DNA of 64,000 nucleotides from Paracoccus halophilus (GCF_000763905.1 NZ_JRKN01000016.1:19529-83528), one strand, 5' to 3'; positions 43,000 to 53,753 are shown, counted from the first letter of the stretch. Numbers and translations are program-made. Notes: a model not told the origin generated them from the sequence alone.

Positions 43000-44232
43000 A
43001 TGGCACCGGCCAACACCACCGCATCGCTGGCTCTGTGGCTGCACCTGCGCCGTCGCGCGGCGCTTGGCGACGGCCGGGAACAGGTCTTCACCCCGCCCCC
43101 GGGCGAGGGGCCCCTGGCCATTGTCCACCTGTCCGAACGCGCCGCCGATCCGCCGCCGCTCGCGGCGCTGATCCGGGCCATGCTGGCCAAGCGGCCGGGC
43201 CTGCGCTTCGTTCTTACCGGCGCCCAGCCACCGGCCGGGACCCGGCCCGAGGATCTGCGCGCGATCTATCTGCCGCTGTCACGCGATCCGGGCACGGTGC
43301 GCCGGATGATCGACGCGCTTTCCCCCCGGGTGCTGCTGCTGGTCGGTGATCAGCTGCCCTCGGCGCTGATTACCGTGATGGGCGATCGGGGCCTGCCGAT
43401 CATCCTGTCCGAGGCCCGCCTCAGCGCCTATACCCGGCGCAGCTCATGGCGCGGCGCGATCAATCGCGGCCTGATGCACCGCATCAGCCGCATCCTTGCG
43501 CCGGACCTGAATGCCGGCACGGCGGCCCGCCAGCTGGGCGCCCCGCAGGACCGGGTCGAACTGACCGGCCCGGTCACCGAAACCCTGCCGCCCCCCGCCG
43601 TCAACGAGGCCGAGCGCCGCGCCCTGGCGCAGATCCTTGCCGGCCGGCATGTCTGGCTGGCCGCGGCCCCCACCCTGCCCGAGGCGCGCGCCGCCCTGGC
43701 CGCGCATCAATCGTCGCTGCATCACAACCACCGCGCGCTTCTGGTGCTTGCCGCCCTGCCGCCCGAGATCGTTCCACCGATCCGGCAAGAGCTTGAAAAC
43801 CTGGGGCTGGCGGCGGTCCTGCGATCCGAGGACAGCGACCCCGCGCCCGACGACCATGTGCTGATCGCCGCCGAAGACGACGAGATGGGCCTGTGGTACC
43901 GGCTGGCCCCGGTCTGCTTCATGGGCGGCACGCTGCTGCCCGGCCCCGGCCTCGCACCACGCCACCCGTTCGAGCCCGCCGCCCTGGGCTCGGCCATCAT
44001 CCACGGGCCGCTGACCGGGGCGCATGCCGCCGAATGGACGCAGCTCGACGGCGCCTCGGCGGCGCGGATGGTCGCCGATGCGGCGGGGCTGAAACGGGCG
44101 GTCGCCGATCTTTCGGCCCCGGATCAGGCGGCGATGCTGGCCGGCAACGCCTGGTCGGTCAGCACCGGCGGCGCGGCGGTGCTGCGCCGGATCGCCAGTG
44201 CCGTGATCGACGCGATGGAGAGCCGGCAATGA
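43000..44232 (+). CDS. waaA: Kdo transferase (3-deoxy-D-manno-octulosonate transferase), divergent
   Basis: A 410-residue glycosyltransferase of the WaaA/KdtA family that adds Kdo to lipid IVA at the inner membrane. The N-terminal domain has [17 protein letters not shown] and [15 protein letters not shown] in place of the usual E-x-WP. The C-terminal nucleotide domain has [20 protein letters not shown] and [17 protein letters not shown], matching the family's GGSL...HNPLEPA block. It is less conserved than E. coli WaaA, with no clear N-terminal membrane anchor. It lies between DUF4170 and lpxK, overlapping lpxK by ATGA, which supports the role. Confidence 0.83.
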   Translation: MAPANTTASLALWLHLRRRAALGDGREQVFTPPPGEGPLAIVHLSERAADPPPLAALIRAMLAKRPGLRFVLTGAQPPAGTRPEDLRAIYLPLSRDPGTVRRMIDALSPRVLLLVGDQLPSALITVMGDRGLPIILSEARLSAYTRRSSWRGAINRGLMHRISRILAPDLNAGTAARQLGAPQDRVELTGPVTETLPPPAVNEAERRALAQILAGRHVWLAAAPTLPEARAALAAHQSSLHHNHRALLVLAALPPEIVPPIRQELENLGLAAVLRSEDSDPAPDDHVLIAAEDDEMGLWYRLAPVCFMGGTLLPGPGLAPRHPFEPAALGSAIIHGPLTGAHAAEWTQLDGASAARMVADAAGLKRAVADLSAPDQAAMLAGNAWSVSTGGAAVLRRIASAVIDAMESRQ

Positions 44233-45218
44233 GCCGCCGCGCCCCCGCCTTCTGGTTCCGGCCGGCCGGGCCGGCAGCCCGGCTGCTGTCGCCGCTGGGC
44301 GCGCTTTATGCCGCGGCCACCGCGCGGCGGCTGGCCCGAGGGCCGCGCGCGCGCATCGGCGTGCCGGTGATCTGCGTGGGCAACCTGAATGCGGGCGGCA
44401 CCGGCAAGACGCCCACCGTGATCATGCTGGCGCAGCTTCTGCAGGCGCGCGGCATCGCGGTCCAGATCGTCTCGCGCGGGTATGGCGGGCACGAGAAAGG
44501 GCCGCTGCAGGTGCGCGAATCGCAGCACAGCGCCGAGCAGGTCGGCGATGAACCCCTGCTGATGGCGGCCTTCGCGCCGGTCTGGGTCTCGGACGACCGG
44601 GCCGCCGGGGCGCGCGCGGCGGCCAGGGCCGGCGCGCAGGCGATCCTGCTCGATGACGGCTTTCAGGATCCGGCGCTGGCGCATGACCTGTCGCTGGTGG
44701 TCGTCGATGCCGCCAAGGGGTTCGGCAATGCGCTTTGCCTGCCCGCCGGCCCCCTGCGCGAGCCGGTCGGCCGGGGCCTTGCGCGCGCCGATCTGCTGCT
44801 GTCGATCGGCGAAGCCGAGGCGCAGGAGCGTTTCGCCGCGCATTGGGGCGCGCGCCTGTCGCTGCTGCATCTGCGCGGCCGGCTTGCCCCCCTGCAGACC
44901 GGCATGGACTGGCAGGATCTGCCCGTCATGGCATTCGCCGGGATCGGTCATCCGGAGAAATTCTTTGCCACCCTGCGCGGCCTTGGCGCCCGGGTCCTGC
45001 GGGCCGAGGCGCTCGAGGATCACCAGCCCTTTACGCCGCGGCTGCTGACCCGGCTGGAAACCGAGGCGCGGCTGGCCGGCGCACAGATGGTGACCACCGA
45101 AAAAGACGCGGCGCGCATGCCGCGCGGCTTCCGCGCCAAGGTTCTGGCCCTGCCGGTGCGGCTGGAACTGGAGGACCCGGCGCCGCTGGAACAATGTCTG
45201 ACGAGGCTGGGCCTGTAG
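44229..45218 (+). CDS. lpxK: Tetraacyldisaccharide 4'-kinase
   Basis: A 329-residue LpxK, which phosphorylates the 4' position of the lipid A precursor. The N-terminus APAFWFRP...[11 protein letters not shown] is the membrane-associated helix. Walker A is [12 protein letters not shown], followed by [28 protein letters not shown] and a late TTEKDAAR. The start ATG overlaps the waaA stop by 4 bases. Length and all motifs are typical. It completes a DUF4170-waaA-lpxK operon. Confidence 0.94.
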   Translation: MSRRAPAFWFRPAGPAARLLSPLGALYAAATARRLARGPRARIGVPVICVGNLNAGGTGKTPTVIMLAQLLQARGIAVQIVSRGYGGHEKGPLQVRESQHSAEQVGDEPLLMAAFAPVWVSDDRAAGARAAARAGAQAILLDDGFQDPALAHDLSLVVVDAAKGFGNALCLPAGPLREPVGRGLARADLLLSIGEAEAQERFAAHWGARLSLLHLRGRLAPLQTGMDWQDLPVMAFAGIGHPEKFFATLRGLGARVLRAEALEDHQPFTPRLLTRLETEARLAGAQMVTTEKDAARMPRGFRAKVLALPVRLELEDPAPLEQCLTRLGL

Positions 45219-45226
45219 CCGGAAAC

Positions 45227-45248
45227 CGCCGCGGCCGAAGCCGCGGCG
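45227..45248. terminator. Hairpin between convergent lpxK and dsbA-like genes
   Basis: A perfect 9-bp stem with tetraloop: CGCCGCGGC (45227-45235), CGAA, GCCGCGGCG (45240-45248). It has no T-run on either strand but lies centrally in the 36-base gap between convergent genes, so a termination role is plausible. Confidence 0.5.
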
Positions 45249-45254
45249 CGCGGA

Positions 45255-45920
45255 TCAGCCTTGCTGCCCGGCCTCGGCCAGCTTGGCGTCGATGATCTTT
45301 TTCAGGTCGGGCCAGGGCTGGTTCTGGACCTTTTCGCCTGCGATCATGAAGGTGGGCGTGCCATCGATTTCATCCGCCGTGGCGTTCTGCTGGAAGGTCG
45401 TGACCAGATCCGCGATCTTCTGCTTGTCGGCCCAGCAGCTATCCATCTGCTCTTCGGTCAGGCCGGCGGCGGTGCCGATCTTGCGCAGATTCGCCGCGAT
45501 CTCATCGCCATTGCTGGCGTCGAGCCAGGTCTTTTGCTGGCTGAACAGCATGTCCGACATGGCATAATATTTGTCATCCCCGGCGCAGCGCGCAAGAATC
45601 CCCGCCCACAGGCCGACACCGTCGAAATAGATGTCGCGCTGGATGAAGCGGACCTTGCCGGTCTCGATATATTCCGATTTCAGCCGCGGCCAGTTCTCTT
45701 GGTAAAAGGCGCCGCAATGGCTGCAGGTAAAGCTGGCATATTCGATGATCGTGACCGGCGCATCCTCGTTGCCCATGGCGATATCGGGCAGCATCCTGCC
45801 TTCGGGCATCTGCCCGGCATCGCCGGCTTCCGATTGCGCATCCTGCGCGAAAGCGGGCAAGGCAGAGACGGTCATCGCGCCCATGACGGCGGCGATCAGG
45901 GAACGGCGGTGCAGTTTCAT
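45255..45920 (-). CDS. DsbA-family periplasmic thiol-disulfide protein
   Basis: A 221-residue exported thioredoxin-fold protein. The signal peptide is RRSLIAAVMGAMTVSALPAFAQ. The active site is C-S-H-C (YASFTCSHCGAFY), followed by a long helical insertion and a cis-Pro region at IDGTPTFMIAGEKV. It resembles the Com1/ScsC-like DsbA group that oxidises or isomerises periplasmic disulfides. Its ATG overlaps the dciA stop by 4 bases (ATGA), so it is translated with dciA, an association common in Rhodobacteraceae. Confidence 0.87.
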   Translation of the reverse strand: MKLHRRSLIAAVMGAMTVSALPAFAQDAQSEAGDAGQMPEGRMLPDIAMGNEDAPVTIIEYASFTCSHCGAFYQENWPRLKSEYIETGKVRFIQRDIYFDGVGLWAGILARCAGDDKYYAMSDMLFSQQKTWLDASNGDEIAANLRKIGTAAGLTEEQMDSCWADKQKIADLVTTFQQNATADEIDGTPTFMIAGEKVQNQPWPDLKKIIDAKLAEAGQQG

Positions 45921-46468
45921 GGATTGGCCTTTCGGTCGTTGTTGTCCGCGCGGGACAGTATGTTCAGCGCCATCTGCCGCATGGCGGCGGCAAGCGCGGG
46001 ATTGTCGAAGCCCGAAGCGATGTCTTCGGCCTGATTGCGGGCATATGCGATCCGCGCCGGGTCGGGCGCCGGCTTGCGCGGCGGCGCGGCGGTAAACGGC
46101 GTCTGCCCCTCGGCAAAGCCGGTGGGCGCGGTCTGGGTCAGCACGATGCGCGCCACGGCGTTGAAGCCATAGCAGGCATTCACCTTGTCGCGGATACGCG
46201 GCAGTTGCATCTCGATCAGGGGCGCGCGGGCACCGGGCACCAGCAGGGTCAGCGTGGCGCCGAACCCCTTGCCATGGCTGACCTTGACCGGACGGGCATG
46301 CAGCGCGATCTCGGGGCCGACGACCTCCTGCCAATGCGTCAGCAGGCGTGCGACGGCAAAGCCCCGGCTTTCGCCGGCCGCCCGAACCCGCTGCGCGACA
46401 AGCTGGGCGGCGCTCTCGAAACCGCGCATGCGGCGTCGGGCTTGAGCATCGGCTTTGTTCTGGGCCAT
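45917..46468 (-). CDS. dciA: DciA-type (DUF721) replicative helicase loader candidate
   Basis: A 183-residue protein whose N-terminal 100 residues form a DUF721 domain: RGFESAAQLVAQRVRAAGES, LLTHWQEVVGPEIALHARPV, and LTLLVPGARAPLIEMQLPRIRDKVNACYG. DciA proteins load the replicative helicase DnaB in bacteria lacking DnaC. The C-terminal 70 residues are low in conservation and rich in Pro and Ala. The start MAQNKAD is chosen by domain boundary. It is divergent from mutY with 74 bases between the starts. Confidence 0.82.
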   Translation of the reverse strand: MAQNKADAQARRRMRGFESAAQLVAQRVRAAGESRGFAVARLLTHWQEVVGPEIALHARPVKVSHGKGFGATLTLLVPGARAPLIEMQLPRIRDKVNACYGFNAVARIVLTQTAPTGFAEGQTPFTAAPPRKPAPDPARIAYARNQAEDIASGFDNPALAAAMRQMALNILSRADNNDRKANP

Positions 46469-46542
46469 CTTGTCCCGTCTGGTTACTGTCTGCGCAGTCT
46501 GGACCGTGTCGCGCCCGGACGCCAGAGAAAGAGGACTGAAAA

Positions 46543-47583
46543 TTGCGTGACCCGCAGGTGATCGCGGAAAAACTGCTGGCATGGTACGATCGCCATGCCC
46601 GCGCCCTGCCATGGCGCGTGCCGCCCGGGCAGGGGCCTGCCGACCCCTATCGCGTCTGGCTGTCCGAGGTGATGCTGCAGCAGACCACTGTCGCGGCGGT
46701 GAAATCCTATTTCCTGCGTTTCACCGACCTGTGGCCGCGAATCGAGGATCTGGCCGCGGCCGAGCAGGCCCGGGTGATGGCCGAATGGGCCGGGCTTGGC
46801 TATTACGCGCGCGCCCGCAACCTGATCGCCTGCGCGCGCGCCGTCTCCGCCCTGGGCGCATTTCCCGACACCCGCGCCGCGCTGGCCGAACTGCCGGGGA
46901 TCGGCCCCTATACCTCGGCCGCGATTGCCGCGATTGCATTCGACCGCCCCGAAACGGTGGTGGACGGCAATGTCGAGCGGGTGGTGGCGCGGCTGTTCGC
47001 GGTGCCGACGCCGCTGCCCGCCGCGAAACCCGAACTGGTGGCGCTGGCCGGCAGACTGACCCCGCAAGACCGGCCCGGCGATTACGCCCAGGCGATGATG
47101 GATCTGGGCGCCACGATCTGCACGCCGCGCAATCCCGCCTGCGGCATCTGCCCGGTCAATGACGATTGCCTGGCCCGCAGCCAGGGGATCGCCGCCGAGT
47201 TGCCGCGCAAATCGCCGAAAAAGCCCAAGCCGCTGCGGCAGGGCACGGTCTGGATCGGCTGGACAGATGAGGCCGTGCTGGTCGAGACACGCCCCGCGCG
47301 GGGCCTGCTGGGCGGCACGCTGGCTTTCCCCTCGACCGGCTGGGACGGCTCGGACCTGGCGCCGCCCGCGCATGCGGACTGGCAGAAGGCCGGCCTCGTG
47401 CGCCATGTCTTCACCCATTTCGCGCTGGACCTGACGGTGATGAGCGCGCGGCTGGACAGCCCGCCCGGGCGGGGGCGATTGCTGCCGCTGCGCGATTTCA
47501 GCGCCGATGCCCTGCCCGGCCTGATGCGCAAGGCCTGGGCACTGGCGCGCCCGCAGGCGCGGGCCGGCGGGGACGAACTATAG
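46543..47583 (+). CDS. mutY: Adenine DNA glycosylase
   Basis: A 346-residue MutY that removes adenine mispaired with 8-oxoguanine. It has catalytic E42 (WLSEVMLQQTTV), the helix-hairpin-helix LPGIGPYTSAAI, and D141 (VVDGNVERV). The 4Fe-4S ligands are C193, C200, C203 and C209 (C-x6-C-x2-C-x5-C). A Nudix-like C-terminal domain reads the 8-oxoG. The only suitable start is TTG at 46543, with GAGGA 7 bases upstream; no ATG is near. Confidence 0.93.
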   Translation: MRDPQVIAEKLLAWYDRHARALPWRVPPGQGPADPYRVWLSEVMLQQTTVAAVKSYFLRFTDLWPRIEDLAAAEQARVMAEWAGLGYYARARNLIACARAVSALGAFPDTRAALAELPGIGPYTSAAIAAIAFDRPETVVDGNVERVVARLFAVPTPLPAAKPELVALAGRLTPQDRPGDYAQAMMDLGATICTPRNPACGICPVNDDCLARSQGIAAELPRKSPKKPKPLRQGTVWIGWTDEAVLVETRPARGLLGGTLAFPSTGWDGSDLAPPAHADWQKAGLVRHVFTHFALDLTVMSARLDSPPGRGRLLPLRDFSADALPGLMRKAWALARPQARAGGDEL

Positions 47584-47604
47584 CCGCGTGGTTCATTCTA
47601 TATT

Positions 47605-48771
47605 ATGAATTCCCTGCTAGTTCATGGACCCGTGATGCAAACCGCCTTTCCTTCCCGCCCGATCAAGGCGCTGCCCTTCTGGCTGTCGCTGGGCATTGTG
47701 CCCATGGTCGTCATCGCCCTGCAAAAGGGCGGCTGGTGGTTCATGCTGGTGCCCTCATATGCGTGGTACATGACCTCGATCCTTGACTGGCTGCTGGGGC
47801 TGAACCGGGAAAACCCCGATACCGAAACGCCGGAAAGCCAGCTTTTCTGGCATCGCGCCATTACCGTCATCTGGTTTCCGGTGCAGGCGGGGCTCGTATT
47901 CGGCGCGATCTGGCATGTGACGCGCAACGATTTCTCGCTGGCCGAGCAACTGGGCCTGTTCTGGGGCATCGGCATCGCCTCGGGCACGATCGGCATCGTC
48001 TATGCCCATGAACTGATGCATCAAAAGAACCCGCTCGAGCGCTGGCTGGGCGACCTGCTCATGGCCTCGACGCTCTACGGGCATTTCCGCTCCGAGCATC
48101 TGCTGGTCCATCATAGCTGGGTCGCGACGCCGCGCGACGCCGTCACGGCGCGCTATGGCCAGGGCTTCTGGAACTATTTCCTGCATGTCCTGATCGACTG
48201 CCCCCGCAGCGCCTGGCGGGCCGAGACGAAGCGACTGGCCCGCGCCGGCCGCAGGCCCTGGGACCGCCGCAACCCGTTCTGGCGCTATGGCGCGCTGCAA
48301 CTGGCAATGCTGGCGCTGGCGCTAGCGATCGGCGGCTGGCAAGGGGTCTTGCTGTTCTGCTGGCAGGCGCTGGTCGCGGTCTGGCAACTCGAGCTGACGA
48401 ATTACGTCGAACATTACGGACTGACCCGGAAACATCTGGGCGACGGCCGGTACGAGCATGTCCGGCCCCGCCACAGCTGGAACGCCAGCCACAAGGTCAC
48501 GAACTGGCTGATGATCAACCTGCAGCGCCATTCGGATCACCATTTCAAGCCCGACCGCCGCTTTCCGCTGCTGCAGACCTATGCCGAGGACGAGGCACCG
48601 CAGCTTCCTCTGGGCTATCCGGTGATGGCGACGCTGGCCATGGTGCCGCCGCTCTGGCGCCGCCGGATGAACCCGCGCGTGCGCGCATGGCGCCGGCGCT
48701 TCTATCCCGAGATCGAGGATTGGAAACCCTATAACCGTGGCGAGAACCCGATGCCGCGCGGTGCGCCATAG
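47605..48771 (+). CDS. alkB: AlkB-type membrane alkane/fatty-acyl hydroxylase
   Basis: A 388-residue diiron integral membrane monooxygenase. The histidine boxes are complete: H135-E-L-M-H139, H160...H165-x3-H169-H170, NYVEH270YG, and LQRH309-S-D-H312-H313. Four to six hydrophobic segments lie before and between them. AlkB enzymes hydroxylate the terminal carbon of medium-chain alkanes using rubredoxin. No rubredoxin gene is adjacent. The start at 47605 has a poor ribosome site; an ATG ten codons later is also possible. It follows mutY by 21 bases. Confidence 0.9.
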   Translation: MNSLLVHGPVMQTAFPSRPIKALPFWLSLGIVPMVVIALQKGGWWFMLVPSYAWYMTSILDWLLGLNRENPDTETPESQLFWHRAITVIWFPVQAGLVFGAIWHVTRNDFSLAEQLGLFWGIGIASGTIGIVYAHELMHQKNPLERWLGDLLMASTLYGHFRSEHLLVHHSWVATPRDAVTARYGQGFWNYFLHVLIDCPRSAWRAETKRLARAGRRPWDRRNPFWRYGALQLAMLALALAIGGWQGVLLFCWQALVAVWQLELTNYVEHYGLTRKHLGDGRYEHVRPRHSWNASHKVTNWLMINLQRHSDHHFKPDRRFPLLQTYAEDEAPQLPLGYPVMATLAMVPPLWRRRMNPRVRAWRRRFYPEIEDWKPYNRGENPMPRGAP

Positions 48772-48957
48772 CCGCGACCGGCGCACGCGCCGCTTCGGAA
48801 CCGAAAAAATACCTGCGCAAGCCGGCAACAGGCTTGGCATGGCCCCGATCCTGCCGCCCCATCACGACAGCCGCGTATTTCGACGCATTCCGTAGCCGAT
48901 GGCGGCAATGCTGCGGAGATAGCCAATCCTGCTTCAGCCCTCCCCGGACAGCCAGCT

Positions 48958-49110
48958 TCAAACGCCATCCGCACACATCCGCCGCAACTGCTCGAAAGAA
49001 CAAATTCTGCCCGCGTTCGCACTGGCAACAACCGTCAGCGGGCTTGCGAGCCATGTTTTGCCTGGACCGCCGCGCCCCGGAAAATTGCGGTTGATCGCCG
49101 AGATGGTCAT
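48958..49110 (-). pseudogene. 3'-terminal stub of an aconitase/LeuC-family gene
   Basis: A 50-codon minus-strand frame begins MTISAINRNFPGRGGPGKTW, continues LASPLTVVASANAGRI and ends at TGA. This is the end of the aconitase/isopropylmalate dehydratase large-subunit fold, where NRNF-x-GR-x-G...LASP is diagnostic. Everything upstream of this block (some 350 codons) is missing, replaced by the truncated dctM 5 bases away. The rest of the alkB-dctM gap (48772-48957) shows nothing. Confidence 0.65.
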
Positions 49111-49114
49111 CTGA

Positions 49115-49426
49115 TCAGCAGTTTCCGACACGCCCGGGCCGCATTGTCAGCAGACCGACAAGGGCGTTGCCGAAATCGATCAGCCTTGACGATATCCCTC
49201 CATTAGACATGGTCGCGCCCGCGAACAGGAAGGCCGGTATGGCCATCAGCGAAAAGCTGTCCATGCCCGCGAACAGCCGCCGCGGCGCGATCACCGGATT
49301 GGCGCCGCCATGGGCAAGGATCGCCGCAAAGGAGCCCGCGATGATCGAGAGCGCCAGCGGCACGCCGATCGGGATGCAGAAGGTGATCGTGCCCGTCAGG
49401 ATCAGGGCGAGAAGTGCAGAATCCAT
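49115..49426 (-). pseudogene. dctM: Truncated TRAP transporter large permease (DctM)
   Basis: Codons 1-92 or so are a good DctM N-terminus: ALLALILTGTITFCIPIGVP, LAHGGANPVIAPRRLFAGMD, SFSLMAIPAFLFAGATMSNG, GISSRLIDFGNALVGLL. The frame then runs through TMRPGRVGNC to a stop. A full DctM has about 430 residues and twelve helices, so roughly three quarters is deleted. It starts 3 bases after dctQ. It cannot form a working transporter alone. Confidence 0.85.
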
Positions 49427-49429
49427 GTC

Positions 49430-49924
49430 TCAGCTTTCCTGCTGGTGCTGGCGGTTGATCCGGCCCAGCACGAGGATCAGCGCCATCAATGCGGCGCCGA
49501 CCGGGATCGCCAGGCAGGGCAGCGACATCTTGATCGGCATGCCGGCCGAGCTTTGCCGCACTCCGATCCCAACCGGCGTCGGCCCATACCACGCGATCAA
49601 CCCGCAGATCGTCAGTGAGATCGCATCGCGCAGCCAGGTCAGCGCAATTCTCGGACGCCCGGGCAGCATCTTCACGACGGTCTCGATGGCGATATGGTCG
49701 TTCTTCTCGATCAGGATCGCAGAGCACAGCATGGTCGCGGCGACCAGAAGATAGCGGCCCAGTTCCTCGGCCCACATGGACGGCGCGCCCAGGAGGAAGC
49801 GCGCCACCACCTGCCAGCCGATCACGACCGGCATACCGGCGAGTAGCAGATTGGCCAGCAATCCGATCCCCTGGGTAAGGTGACGGGTCGCCCTGGAGAC
49901 CAGCGGGCTGATCGAGGAGTTCAA
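49430..49924 (-). CDS. dctQ: TRAP transporter small permease (DctQ), probably orphaned
   Basis: A 164-residue four-helix DctQ-type subunit. Segments are LLANLLLAGMPVVIGWQVVARFLL, the family motif PSMWAEELGRYLLVAATMLCSAIL, IEKNDHIAIETVVKMLP, ISLTICGLIAWYG and IPVGAALMALILVLG. The frame opens with TTG at 49924 and the first codons abut the broken FCD regulator, so the natural start may be lost. With dctM truncated and no dctP nearby, it is probably non-functional despite an intact frame. Confidence 0.8.
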   Translation of the reverse strand: MNSSISPLVSRATRHLTQGIGLLANLLLAGMPVVIGWQVVARFLLGAPSMWAEELGRYLLVAATMLCSAILIEKNDHIAIETVVKMLPGRPRIALTWLRDAISLTICGLIAWYGPTPVGIGVRQSSAGMPIKMSLPCLAIPVGAALMALILVLGRINRQHQQES

Positions 49925-50349
49925 CGGGCCGGCCCGTTTCGTCCTGTCCCGCCCCGAAAGGCTGCGACTGCTTCAGGAAGCGCGCATGATGCTCAAGGGC
50001 TTCCTGGCCCGTTTCGCGGCGCGCAGGGCGACGCCCCGGCATCTCGGGGCCATCGGCGATGCGCTGCAAGCCAACCGGCAGACCATCGGCGACCCCGAGG
50101 GCCTTGTCAGAACCAATATCGATTTCCACCTGGCGATTGCCCAGGTCAGCCAGAACGTCTTTCGGCTCGCTGCACAACGTCGTTCAGGTCTGGCTGGCCG
50201 AACATCGCCGTGTCGCAATCCAGCAACCCGGCGCCGGCGAGCGCGCCTTTGCCCGCCATGTCGAGATTTTCGAGGCGATCAAGGCCGGCGATGCCGAGGC
50301 GGCCGAGGCAGCCGTGACCGCGCATCTGCAGGAAACTATCGACGCCTAA
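49902..50349 (+). pseudogene. GntR/FadR-type regulator remnant (FCD domain, frameshifted)
   Basis: One frame gives LRLLQEARMMLKGFLARFAA and TNIDFHLAIAQVSQNVF, typical of the FCD ligand domain. The continuation GSLHNVVQVWLAEHRRVA and FARHVEIFEAIKAGDAEAAE is in the next frame. Deleting the C at 50163 joins them exactly. The N-terminal winged helix is absent; the homology begins where dctQ starts. It is thus a double-lesion pseudogene, presumably the former regulator of the TRAP genes. Confidence 0.82.
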
Positions 50350-50451
50350 TGGGCGGTTGTGGCGGATCCGTAAAGATCGAAACCGGCCTGGCGGCCGTGG
50401 CACAAGTCCGCTTGACGGGCGGGAAACCCCGGCCGGCAGCGGATACCCGCA

Positions 50452-51330
50452 TCAGATCCGGTCCCCGGTCAGCCAGTCTGCGAACAGCCTGGCCTTGGCC
50501 GATGCGCGCGGGTTCAGCCTCAGGCAGAACGCCGCTGGCGAGGCGATGCTCTCGGGCACCAGATTGACCAGACGCCCGCCTTGCAGGACGCGGCTCATCA
50601 GCCCCTCCCAGCCCAGCACCGCGCCGACATCGTCCTCGGCCGCTTGCAGGGCGATCATGTGATTGTTGACCAGGAGGCCACGGCCCGAGGGCGCGGGATG
50701 GCCAAGCTCGTGGAACCAGTCCGCCCAGCCTGTCCAGGCATTGTCGTCGCTCATGTGGATAAGCGGCGCCCGCAGAAGATCCCCGATGCCCGAAATGCCG
50801 TGTTCGCGGGCAAAGCGCGGCGTGCCATAGGCCAGGATCCGGTCGCGAAAGATCTCGCGCCATTCGTCGCTGTCATTGCCGGGAAACGCATAGCCGATGT
50901 TCAGATCGTGCCGGCTGGTCGAGGTGGCGACATCGCTGATGACCTGCGAGACGGTGATGTCGGGATGGATCTTCCAGAAGGCGGTGATCTTGGGCGTCAG
51001 CCACAGCGCGCTGACCGCCGTGGTGGTGCGGATGGTCACATCGACCACATCGGGCCGGTCGCGCAGCCGGCTCACGGTGTCCGAGATCGTCTCGAACCCG
51101 CGTTGCAGCGCGACCAGCAGGAAGGCGCCCTTTTCGGTCAGTTCCACGCCGCGATGCCGGCGGATGAACAGGGCGCAGCCAAGCTCCTGCTCCAGCGCCT
51201 TGATCTGGTGGCTGACGGCGGCCGGCGTCACGTTCATCTCTTGCGCGGCGGTCTTGAAGCTGGCGTTGCGGGCCGCCGCCTCGAAACAGATCAGCGCGGT
51301 CATCGACGCGAAATCATAGGGGCTGCGCAT
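50452..51330 (-). CDS. LysR-family regulator of the betaine demethylation genes
   Basis: A 292-residue LTTR. The helix-turn-helix is ALICFEAAARNASFKTAAQE followed by MNVTPAAVSHQIKALEQELG, of the GcvA subgroup. The effector domain spans about 95-290 (VTIRTTTAVSALWLTPKI). It is divergent from the Rieske demethylase gene, and the 114-base gap contains a T-N11-A palindrome 16 bases from its own start. The arrangement predicts autoregulation and activation of the demethylase genes by a betaine or its product. No obvious lesions. Confidence 0.87.
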   Translation of the reverse strand: MRSPYDFASMTALICFEAAARNASFKTAAQEMNVTPAAVSHQIKALEQELGCALFIRRHRGVELTEKGAFLLVALQRGFETISDTVSRLRDRPDVVDVTIRTTTAVSALWLTPKITAFWKIHPDITVSQVISDVATSTSRHDLNIGYAFPGNDSDEWREIFRDRILAYGTPRFAREHGISGIGDLLRAPLIHMSDDNAWTGWADWFHELGHPAPSGRGLLVNNHMIALQAAEDDVGAVLGWEGLMSRVLQGGRLVNLVPESIASPAAFCLRLNPRASAKARLFADWLTGDRI

Positions 51331-51346
51331 ATCGGAGGCCTTCAGG

Positions 51347-51359
51347 TTACCTCAGGTAA
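51347..51359. promoter_or_regulatory. LysR box between the regulator and the Rieske gene
   Basis: TTACC-TCA-GGTAA is a perfect 5-bp dyad of the T-N11-A form bound by LysR regulators. It lies 16 bases upstream of the LysR start and 85 bases upstream of the Rieske ATG, the expected position for divergent control. Confidence 0.6.
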
Positions 51360-51369
51360 TCCAGGATGA

Positions 51370-52683
<1,314 letters not shown>

Positions 52684-52685
52684 GG

Positions 52686-53753
52686 ATGAACGTCCTGACC
52701 AAGCCGGCGCTGGCCTTCTGGACCGACGCCGAGGAACTGGAATGCGCCTCCTATCTGCAGGAGGCGCCGAACGTCATGACCTTCTGCTTTCGCAGCCCCT
52801 CGGGCGCGCTGTTCAGCTTTGAGCCGGGGCAGTTCCTGACGCTGGAACTGCCCATGCCCGGCGGGCCGGTGCAGCGCACCTACACGATTTCCTCGTCGCC
52901 CTCGCGGCCGACCTCGCTGACGGTGACGGTCAAGGCGCAACGGGATTCCGTCGGCACGCGCTGGATGTTCGACCACCTGCGGCCGGGCATGCGGATCCGC
53001 GTCAGGGGACCGGCCGGCCGGTTCTCGATGATGCGCGAGCCGCTGGCGAAATACCTGTTCATCTCGGCCGGCTCGGGCATCACGCCGATGATGTCGATGA
53101 CGACCTTTCTCTACGATTCCGGGCTGGACCCGGATATCGTCTTCGTCAACTGCGCCCGCCGCCCCTCCGAGATCATCTTTCGCGAGGGGCTGGAATACAT
53201 GGCCACGCGCACGCCGGGGATCCATCTGAAATGGATCGTCGAAGAGCCCGATCCGCTGCGCCCCTGGACCGGCTTTCGCGGCATGTTCAACCAGCTGATG
53301 CTGGGGCTGGTCGCCCCGGATTATCTGGAGCGCGACGTCTATTGCTGCGGCCCCGAGCCCTTCATGCAGGCGGTGCGCGACATCCTGCACGGGCTGGGCT
53401 ACGACATGGCCCGCTATCACCAGGAAAGCTTTGGCGCCCCGCCGGCCGAGGCGGAACTGGTGCCCGAGGACGTGGTGCCGCAAGAGGATGCGCTGGCCGA
53501 GGTCACCTTTGCCGCCTCGGGCAGGTCCGCCCGCGCGGCCGAGACCGAGACCATCCTCGCCACCGCCCGCGCGGCGGGCATCGTGATCCCATCGGGCTGC
53601 GGCATGGGCATCTGCGGCACCTGCCAGGTGCAGAAGCTCTCGGGTCAGGTGCATATGGTCCATAACGGCGGCATCACCGACGAGGATGTCGAGGCAGGCT
53701 ATATCCTCGCCTGCTGCTCGCGGCCGATCGGAAACGTCACCATCGACCTGTGA
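52686..53753 (+). CDS. Ferredoxin reductase component for the Rieske demethylase (HpbC1-type)
   Basis: A 355-residue flavoprotein in the order FAD domain (RTYTISSSPSRPTS), NAD domain (ISAGSGITPMMSM, CCGPEPFMQAV), and C-terminal plant-type 2Fe-2S domain (CGMGICGTC, with the fourth cysteine in ILACC). It passes electrons from NADH to the Rieske oxygenase encoded just upstream. The ATG is 2 bases after the oxygenase stop, within GGGATG, so the pair is co-translated. Family members serve glycine betaine, carnitine and stachydrine demethylases. Confidence 0.88.
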   Translation: MNVLTKPALAFWTDAEELECASYLQEAPNVMTFCFRSPSGALFSFEPGQFLTLELPMPGGPVQRTYTISSSPSRPTSLTVTVKAQRDSVGTRWMFDHLRPGMRIRVRGPAGRFSMMREPLAKYLFISAGSGITPMMSMTTFLYDSGLDPDIVFVNCARRPSEIIFREGLEYMATRTPGIHLKWIVEEPDPLRPWTGFRGMFNQLMLGLVAPDYLERDVYCCGPEPFMQAVRDILHGLGYDMARYHQESFGAPPAEAELVPEDVVPQEDALAEVTFAASGRSARAAETETILATARAAGIVIPSGCGMGICGTCQVQKLSGQVHMVHNGGITDEDVEAGYILACCSRPIGNVTIDL

